NCBI RefSeq assembly: GCF_014639235.1
Contig: NZ_BMFU01000005.1
Span: forward strand, 87,189 to 151,188
Direction of reading: 5' to 3'
Origin: Paenibacillus silvae
Lineage (GTDB): Bacteria > Bacillota > Bacilli > Paenibacillales > Paenibacillaceae
Length of the DNA stretch: 64,000 nt
Shown here: piece after piece, positions 58,714-64,000 of the stretch
Numbering within the stretch: the stretch's first letter is position 1
Layout: the number at the start of each line of letters is the position of its first letter
The notes under the pieces: generated by a model
The model's input: only the letters and a program-made list of their open reading frames with translations
Told to the model about the DNA's origin: nothing
The model's database searches: none
Made by a program: the position numbers and the translations under genes

Positions 58714-58754
58714 TTTAGTTATAACTAGTTATATTTAATTATAACTAATTATAC
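58714..58754 (-). promoter_or_regulatory. Operator and -10 of the modAB promoter
   Basis: TTATAACTAGTTATA (58719-58733) and TTATAACTAATTATA (58739-58753) are direct repeats exactly 20 bp apart, and the centre GTTATATTTAATTATAAC is an inverted repeat close in style to ModE half-sites. The minus-strand TATAAT at plus 58748-58753 lies inside the second copy, so a bound repressor would block it. The divergent HTH-COG1910 regulator is the obvious candidate. The rest of 58693-59051 shows only a short direct repeat, ACAGGTTTATG. Confidence 0.7.
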
Positions 58755-59051
58755 ACAGAACGTTTAAAATGGAAAGGTGAATGGCATCACATTTTTCTTG
58801 AAGAGTACTGGGAAGGATGCAGTTACAAACTACACAGGTTTATGTTTACCTTCAGATACAGGTTTATGAAGACCTTTAAATAGTGGTATAGTACAAGAAA
58901 CGTCTGCATCTAGCAGCATCAGTATCGGATCGATAACAACCCGTTCAGGAATGATTTCGGGTGCAACTTCTGTTATCCTGCTTGCAATAAACACATTGCA
59001 TGAAACGCCGGAGTTTTACGGCCTTATCATATAAAGGGAGGTTCTTCACTC

Positions 59052-60164
59052 ATGACGGAGGAGCAATCCTACACAACCGAAGACATTGCCAAGATGCTTA
59101 AAATATCGAAACTGACCGTCTATGATTTGATCAAAAAGGGAGACCTTGTCGCCTATCGGGTAGGCAAACAAATGCGCATTGACGCCACAGATCTGGAAGC
59201 CTATAAACGCCGCTCCAAGCAGCTTCAGTCCCCGACGCAGCAGTCAACAGGCGTGAGCGGCTCAGGCGTGAATCAGCAGGCTGCTGGACCCATTGGAACA
59301 CAGGAGCAGCATACCAGCTCGAATATACTCGCGGGGCAGGGGGAGGTACAGTATGCAGCTCATACAATCGGGGCAGCAGTGTCGTCTGCTTCGCAGATGG
59401 CTCCTTCTTCGTACGTCAACTCTCCAGCTGGTTTCGGACAGAACAGCGCCGGTGCAACACGCCATCTGGTCATTACGGGTCAGGATGTCAGCCTGGATAT
59501 TCTGATGCGTCACATCGAAAAACAATCAAGAGACATTCGTCCATTGCGCTCCTTTATGGGTAGTCTGGACGGTCTGATCTCAATGTATCGCGGCGAGTCC
59601 GATCTGGTCAGCACACATCTACTGGATGGAGACACTGGAGAGTACAATCTGCCATATATCCGCAAAATTTTAACAGGCTGGTCATACGTCGTTGTAAATC
59701 TGCTGACCCGTCCTGCGGGTCTGTACGTTCCGCGTGGTAATCCTCTTCAGTTAAATGACTGGACCGATTTGAACAGGGCAGGGCTACGCCTTGCGAATCG
59801 TGAAAAGGGCTCGGGAGCCCGGGTACTGCTGGATGAGCAGCTGCGGCTGAATGGAATATCAACTGCGGAGCTGCTCGGGTATGATGTGGAGGAAACAAGC
59901 CATATGGGCGTGGCAGCCAAAGTCAGCTCCGGCGAAGCCGATGTTGGTATAGGTATTGAAAAAGCCGCCCGTCTTGTGGGAAAGGTTGATTTTATCCCGC
60001 TCGTTCAAGAGAGATATGACCTGGTTATGCTACGAAAACACGGCAACGAGGCCTGGATCGAGTCGGTGCTGCGTATCCTGCAATCTCTGGAATTCCAGCA
60101 GGAGCTGAAGGCATTTGAAGGATACGATGTATCCCGTACGGGTGAGATTTTATATGAGGCATAG
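59052..60164 (+). CDS. Molybdate-responsive regulator: excisionase-type HTH fused to a COG1910 binding domain
   Basis: The ATG is 9 bases after GGGAGG, giving 370 residues. Residues 1-56 form a MerR/excisionase-like DNA-binding domain (TTEDIAKMLKISKLTVYDLI, VGKQMRIDATDLEAY). A Gln/Ser/Gly-rich linker follows to about 135. The rest is a cytoplasmic periplasmic-binding-protein-like domain (LVITGQDVSLDILMRHIEKQ, GSLDGLISMYRGESDLVSTH, NREKGSGARVLLDEQLRLNG, SSGEADVGIGIEKAARLVGK) of the COG1910 type. Such proteins sense molybdate or tungstate and replace ModE. It is divergent from modAB across the repeat operator. Confidence 0.9.
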   Translation: MTEEQSYTTEDIAKMLKISKLTVYDLIKKGDLVAYRVGKQMRIDATDLEAYKRRSKQLQSPTQQSTGVSGSGVNQQAAGPIGTQEQHTSSNILAGQGEVQYAAHTIGAAVSSASQMAPSSYVNSPAGFGQNSAGATRHLVITGQDVSLDILMRHIEKQSRDIRPLRSFMGSLDGLISMYRGESDLVSTHLLDGDTGEYNLPYIRKILTGWSYVVVNLLTRPAGLYVPRGNPLQLNDWTDLNRAGLRLANREKGSGARVLLDEQLRLNGISTAELLGYDVEETSHMGVAAKVSSGEADVGIGIEKAARLVGKVDFIPLVQERYDLVMLRKHGNEAWIESVLRILQSLEFQQELKAFEGYDVSRTGEILYEA

Positions 60165-60209
60165 CTGTAGAAGTGAGGGCCTGTAGGTGGGGGGACGGAC
60201 TGTGTAGTT

Positions 60210-60960
60210 ACTCCGCTCCCTGGCAGTATCTCACTCCTGACACTAAGTTACTCCACGCCCCCGCACCACCTCACTCCCTGTATCCAAGTTACTCCACTCC
60301 CTCGTACACTTCGCTCCTGACACTAAGTTACTCTACTCTCTCGCACTTCGCTCCTGTCGCTAACGAATCGTAGAAGGCTTATTTCCCCCATTCTCACGTT
60401 TAGAAAAATCTAACGATTCCTACAAACCTTATTCGGCTCAATTTCAACATTTTCCCTACGAAAACCGCTATTTTCAGCAAAATAGCGCTTCTACGAATCG
60501 TTAGAATTCAAAACTAGCTAAATCCGGGCAAATAGCGTTCCTAGGAATCGTTAACAATTTACTCCTTACTTGATCGTGCTTTGGTGAGTTTATTTTGACA
60601 CAATATGATGTTGTGCATATCAGTCCTCCCTAACGCCAAGTTACTCCACTCTTCTGCACCACCTCACTCCTGACACTAAGTTACTCTACTCTCTCGCACA
60701 CTCCACTCCTGACGCTAAGTCACTCCACTCTCTCGCACACTTCACCCCTAACGCCAAGTTACTTCCCTCCCTCGCACCATCTCACTCCTGACGCCAGGTT
60801 GCTCCGCTCCCACACCACTACCTCACTCATGACACCAGTTACTCCACTCTCTCACCATCTCACTCCTGACGCCAAGCCACTCCACTCTCTCGAAGCACCT
60901 CATTCCCTCTCGCTGCTCAGTTACCTTAATGTCACTGTAATCGCATCATCTCACTCTTAC
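60210..60960. repeat. Degenerate 35-43 bp tandem array
   Basis: Units close to CTAAGTTACTCCACTCTCTCGCAC + CACCTCACTCCTGACGC repeat about 12-14 times with many substitutions and small indels. The plus strand is pyrimidine-rich. The array is interrupted at 60358-60555 by copy 3 of the palindromic repeat; units on both sides match, so the palindrome appears to have entered or arisen within the array. No protein-coding frame holds across it. From 60960 to 61192 I see nothing recognisable. Confidence 0.85.
60358..60555. repeat. Four-armed palindromic intergenic repeat, copy 3
   Basis: CGCTAACGAATCGTAGAAGG, TCTAACGATTCCTACAAACC, CTACGAATCGTTAGAATTC and CTAGGAATCGTTAAC mark the four arms, with the same order and spacing as copies 1 (24597) and 2 (39561). 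The left end CGCTAA coincides with the CGCTAAG found in the surrounding tandem units, which suggests insertion or exchange at that short match. Confidence 0.85.
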
Positions 60961-61192
60961 CGCCAACTGCGCATCGCATTCCTAACTTCTCCCGGCAACA
61001 ACAAAAAGAGGACCCCCATCGTAATCCACGATTGCAGTCCCCTTAACAAATTTAGCTGCCAAATGACATCAACAGGACTGACCATCTTATCCTGCTGACT
61101 TATTCCCGATGACCAGCCCCACACATACGCCCTATAATTCCACTCTTACTATCACTCTTACTTTCATTTATAAACACACCATTCCGTAAGGC

Positions 61193-61462
61193 TTACCAGC
61201 TGGATTTGGTCACACCCGGGATTTGTCCTTGATGAGCCATCTCACGGAATTTGATCCGGGATACTTTGAATTTGCGCAGATATCCACGCGGACGGCCTGT
61301 CACTTCACAGCGATTTTTCAATCTTGTTGGTGAAGCGTTACGAGGCAGCTTCTGCAAAGCCTCATAATCTCCTTTTTCCTTGAGCTCCCTGCGCAGCTCT
61401 GCATACTTTGCCACTATAGCCTGACGCTGCTTCTCACGTACAACCTTTGATTTTTTAGCCAA
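61193..61462 (-). CDS. rpsN: Zinc-independent 30S ribosomal protein S14 paralogue
   Basis: The TTG at 61462 is 8 bases after AAAGGAG, giving 89 residues, the exact length of B. subtilis YhzA (RpsN2). It begins MAKKSKVVREKQRQAIVAKY and carries NRCEVTGRPRGYLRKFKVSR, the S14 core. The CXXC pairs of the zinc-binding form are missing. Under zinc starvation this form replaces the zinc-bound S14 in ribosomes. It lies 117 bp downstream of the YciC-like gene, whose Zur box probably controls both. Confidence 0.93.
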   Translation of the reverse strand: MAKKSKVVREKQRQAIVAKYAELRRELKEKGDYEALQKLPRNASPTRLKNRCEVTGRPRGYLRKFKVSRIKFREMAHQGQIPGVTKSSW

Positions 61463-61579
61463 ATTCTCCAGCTCCTTTATCGTTTGAATAATGTGATATT
61501 TCATAAAATGTACACCTGACGCTCCGTGCGTTCTAAGCCAATTCACTGTTCACGTATAGCTCAGCCAACTCAGTCCTCA

Positions 61580-62776
61580 TTACATGACTTCTACAGGCCA
61601 AGGCAGCGGGTTCTCAAAATGTCCCCAATCCGTCAGCATCTCTTCATCGCTGAGCAGGCATTGGTCCAGTTCATCCTCGATAATGGAACGCTCCATATCT
61701 ATGCCGATCATCACCAGCTCCGTTTGGCGATCGCCCCACCGGGCATCCCATTTGGCAAGCATATCAGGCTCGGTCCGCAAAATTTCTGCTTGATCTGCTT
61801 CCGGCAGCGCGGCCACCCAATGCCCCGCAGGTCCGAATTGAATAGAGGGCCCCGCCTGGCTCAAGCTGGCAGCCACATCCCCTTCAGCAGCAAGCCACAC
61901 CAGCCCTTTGGCACGCACGATCTCTTCCGGCCAATAACTCATGAACTCAGCCAGACGGGATGGATGGAAGGGCTTCCGGCGGCGATATACAAATGATCCA
62001 ATACCGTATTCCTCGGTCTCTGGTGTATGGGTTTCCTTTTCCAGCTCCTGTATCCAGCCAGCCGACATGCTCACCTTCTCAAAATCAAACCGGCCCGTGT
62101 TCAGAATCTCCACCGGATTCACCTGTCCGTTTACCGTGCGAACGATCTTCGCACTCGGCTGCAGCTTGCGGATTATGCCTTCCAGCTTCTGCAATTCCGC
62201 CTCTTCCACCAGATCACATTTGTTCAACAGCAATACATCACAGGTTTCGATCTGGTCAATGAGCAGGTCAACGACATCACGGGTATCTTCCTCCCCGGTC
62301 GCCTGATTGCGATCCAGCAAGCTCTGTCCCGAAGCATAATCATGCCAAAAGCGATTGGCATCAACAACAGTGACGAGACAATCCAGCTTCGCCAGACGAG
62401 TCAGATCAATGCCTGTCTCTTCATCGGCGTATGTAAACGTCTGTGCCACCGGAACAGGTTCACTGATGCCTGTCGATTCAATCAGGATGTAGCCATATTT
62501 GCCCTCGTTCACCAGCTTCTCAATCTCCTGCATCAGATCATCGCGCAACGTGCAGCAGATACAGCCGTTAGACATCTCCACCAGCTTCTCTTCTGTACGC
62601 GAGAGCGTTGCTTCACCTTTGACCATCGCCGCATCAATGTTGACCTCGCTCATGTCATTTACGATCACAGCGACCTTCAAGCCTTGCCGATTGTGAAGCA
62701 CATGATTTAGAACCGTTGTTTTACCTGATCCCAGATAACCGCTAAGAACGGTCACCGGTATTTGCTTTTGCGTCAT
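61580..62776 (-). CDS. COG0523 GTPase, zinc chaperone (YciC/ZagA type)
   Basis: The ATG at 62776 follows AAGGAG, giving 398 residues. The P-loop is LSGYLGSGKTTVLNHVL, then the metal motif CICC in MSNGCICCTLRDDL, ESTGISEPVPVAQTF, and NKCDLVE for guanine recognition. The C-terminal CobW domain includes GSFVYRRRKPFHPSRLAEFM. Members linked to Zur and S14 deliver zinc to enzymes during starvation. The Zur box upstream makes this the YciC-like subgroup rather than a cobalamin CobW. Confidence 0.92.
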   Translation of the reverse strand: MTQKQIPVTVLSGYLGSGKTTVLNHVLHNRQGLKVAVIVNDMSEVNIDAAMVKGEATLSRTEEKLVEMSNGCICCTLRDDLMQEIEKLVNEGKYGYILIESTGISEPVPVAQTFTYADEETGIDLTRLAKLDCLVTVVDANRFWHDYASGQSLLDRNQATGEEDTRDVVDLLIDQIETCDVLLLNKCDLVEEAELQKLEGIIRKLQPSAKIVRTVNGQVNPVEILNTGRFDFEKVSMSAGWIQELEKETHTPETEEYGIGSFVYRRRKPFHPSRLAEFMSYWPEEIVRAKGLVWLAAEGDVAASLSQAGPSIQFGPAGHWVAALPEADQAEILRTEPDMLAKWDARWGDRQTELVMIGIDMERSIIEDELDQCLLSDEEMLTDWGHFENPLPWPVEVM

Positions 62777-62823
62777 GAAAATCGACTCCTTATAGTTGCA
62801 GTTCATCTTTATAGATGATATTT

Positions 62824-62842
62824 AATAGTAATTATTACGATT
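62824..62842 (-). promoter_or_regulatory. Zur box
   Basis: AATAGTAATTATTACGATT is a 9-1-9 palindrome with one mismatched pair and matches the Bacillus Zur consensus TCGTAATNATTACGA in 14 of 15 core positions. It lies 48 bp upstream of the YciC-like start codon, where zinc-loaded Zur would repress the yciC-rpsN transcript. Confidence 0.85.
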
Positions 62843-62989
62843 AACAACAATGACTATAATCCTGTTTGACACCATTGTCAAATCTTTTTTCGTTCCTGCC
62901 CTAAAAAACAATGTAAAAAAAGCTTACGATTTCTGCCTGCCTAATCGCATCCCCCATGCGCTTTAGCAAAGCTTCATCATAAGCCTGTT

Positions 62990-63125
62990 CTAAAAGTTCC
63001 TATAAATATGCTTATTCAAAATTCATACTCTTGCTCTTATTTATACTTTTGCTGTTATTCACACTCACACTCATACTTTTAATCATATTTCATGTTCGTA
63101 TTCCTATTCGTATTCGTCCACCTCT
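62990..63125. repeat. Low-complexity TATTC/CACTCATACT tract
   Basis: A loose array of TTCATACTC, TTATTCACACTCACACTC and TATTCGTATTCGT variants lies between the Zur-controlled gene and the MFS gene. It has no open frame of interest. The rest of 62843-63165 shows no other feature. Confidence 0.5.
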
Positions 63126-63165
63126 CTAGTGAGCCTGCCTGCGCTCCTGCACTAGCTCACCCTGT

Positions 63166-64000
63166 TTAAAATGAGGGCGCATCCGCCCTGCCCTCCATCT
63201 GCTGTCTGCTAAGCACCACTACGATTAAAGCTATTACAGAGAGCAGCGTACAGACGGTAAACATGACCGAATACGAGCTGATCTGCACCACAACACCCAT
63301 CGCCAGCCCGCCAAGCGAGAAGCCCAGATCATAGGAGGACATGAAAATGCCCATAAGCACATATCTGGAATCCGCAGGCAGTACAAAGGACAGATATGTC
63401 GTTAGGGTCGGATACAGCAAGGCCAGTGCAAAACCGCTAAACACCGCAGCCACATAAACCACTGGCCCAATGCTATCCATCAGGCTAAGCAGCAGCGTTC
63501 CCAGCGCAGCACTAAGCATAAGCCCCGCCATAAGCCATGTATTCCAGCTGCCGTCCGACGGGATTTTTTTACGCAAAAGAAAACGGCACAGGATCACAAC
63601 GAGGCCCTGGATCGTCAGAAAAAGTCCGGCACTCGCTGCACCTGTCGATACCATATAGAGTGGAAGAAAGGTCGCTGTTGCGCCAAATACACAGGAGGCA
63701 AACAGCATCACCACACTGCTGACAAGCAGCGGTGTACTGCGCCAGATGCCGCTGAACGAGCGCAGCATATCGCCCAGCGTATACGTTTTGTTCTGCACGG
63801 TGCTCTGCGGCAAATCCACCTTGTATCCGAGCAGCAAGGGAAGCACAGCCAGTCCGATCATCAGCAGTGTAAACGCCAGCTCGCTGGCATTTTGCCAGAT
63901 CTGCACGGCCAGAACCGGAATAACCAGCGAGGGCACCATCGTAAACAGCGTGTACATCGACAGCCCCTGCGCCCGATCCTTGTCTTCCAGTCTCTCCACA
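63166..64000 (-). CDS. MFS transporter, C-terminal part (5' end outside the window)
   Basis: At least 277 residues are present, and the frame is still open at the right edge, so the true start lies beyond it. About eight hydrophobic helices are visible (LVIPVLAVQIWQNASELAF, LAFTLLMIGLAVLPLLLGY, LLVSSVVMLFASCVFGATAT, FLTIQGLVVILCRFLLRKKI). The usual family length is near 400 residues, so about a third is missing. The sequence is consistent with a sugar- or drug-type MFS exporter; no substrate can be named. The GTG at the edge is probably internal. Confidence 0.8.
   Translation of the reverse strand, partial: VERLEDKDRAQGLSMYTLFTMVPSLVIPVLAVQIWQNASELAFTLLMIGLAVLPLLLGYKVDLPQSTVQNKTYTLGDMLRSFSGIWRSTPLLVSSVVMLFASCVFGATATFLPLYMVSTGAASAGLFLTIQGLVVILCRFLLRKKIPSDGSWNTWLMAGLMLSAALGTLLLSLMDSIGPVVYVAAVFSGFALALLYPTLTTYLSFVLPADSRYVLMGIFMSSYDLGFSLGGLAMGVVVQISSYSVMFTVCTLLSVIALIVVVLSRQQMEGRADAPSF

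Noticed and set aside
60210..60960. Possible CRISPR array
   Set aside because: The repeat is continuous with no unique spacers, units vary in length and sequence, and no cas genes are present.
61463..61546. Longer S14 protein from the ATG upstream
   Set aside because: TTG at 61462 has the ribosome site and gives exactly the family length of 89 residues.

Overview
The window looks like chromosomal DNA of a spore-forming, low-to-mid GC Firmicute, most probably Paenibacillus or a close relative. The grounds are the strong AGGAGG-type ribosome binding sites with frequent TTG and GTG starts, the GerE, CgeB and YhcN/YlaJ sporulation families, lipoprotein-dependent ABC importers of the LplABC type with a membrane-anchored AraC regulator, and a perfect CcpA cre site. 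I saw no rRNA, tRNA, CRISPR array or intact transposase gene.

Layout, left to right. 1-6.4 kb: an Rhs/YD-repeat polymorphic toxin locus on the minus strand (a mini YD-repeat secreted protein, a 1640-residue Rhs protein with an alpha/beta-hydrolase tip, a membrane protein that is the likely immunity partner, then degraded toxin fragments and a rearranged copy of the Rhs core at the window edge). 6.5-19.3 kb: a plant-polysaccharide (pectin/rhamnogalacturonan-type) operon with two permeases, a solute-binding lipoprotein, a GH106-like enzyme, a NodB-type deacetylase and a GH105 enzyme, preceded by a cre site and a membrane AraC regulator gene. 19.5-24 kb: an M20 dipeptidase, a TetR regulator and an unusual oleate hydratase. 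24-31 kb: intergenic repeats, small unknown genes, a nagBA operon with its RpiR regulator, and an AbiE toxin-antitoxin pair. 31-34 kb: gerE with a SigK-like promoter, a frameshifted chemotaxis-receptor-like gene and a YhcN-type lipoprotein. 34-38 kb: a GldA/F/G-like ABC exporter with a DUF4340 protein. 38-44 kb: two glycosyltransferases, a 14-TM drug exporter and small unknown genes. 45-56 kb: one long minus-strand operon of 13 genes (three small helical proteins, a basic repeat protein, two CgeB proteins, a GT4 with a basic tail, a CapE/RmlD/WecB sugar-nucleotide set, a second epimerase and two GT2s). 56-60 kb: an ABC ATPase relic, a small unknown gene, and modA-modB with a divergent HTH-COG1910 regulator. 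60-64 kb: a long degenerate tandem array, a Zur-boxed zinc-starvation pair (a YciC-like GTPase and zinc-free ribosomal protein S14) and a truncated MFS gene.

The part most likely to be an undescribed system is 56131-45077 together with 43681-41723. It reads as a late, mother-cell sporulation glycan locus: a SigK-like promoter, CgeB proteins, basic GY/GF-motif proteins and three related small helical proteins are transcribed with the genes making an activated N-acetyl-6-deoxy-L-hexosamine and transferring it. The Rhs locus is the second candidate, because its tip domain carries a lipase-type triad. A third item is a roughly 200-bp, four-armed palindromic repeat found three times in intergenic DNA (24.6, 39.6 and 60.4 kb). 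Where several start codons are possible, starts were chosen by Shine-Dalgarno position.
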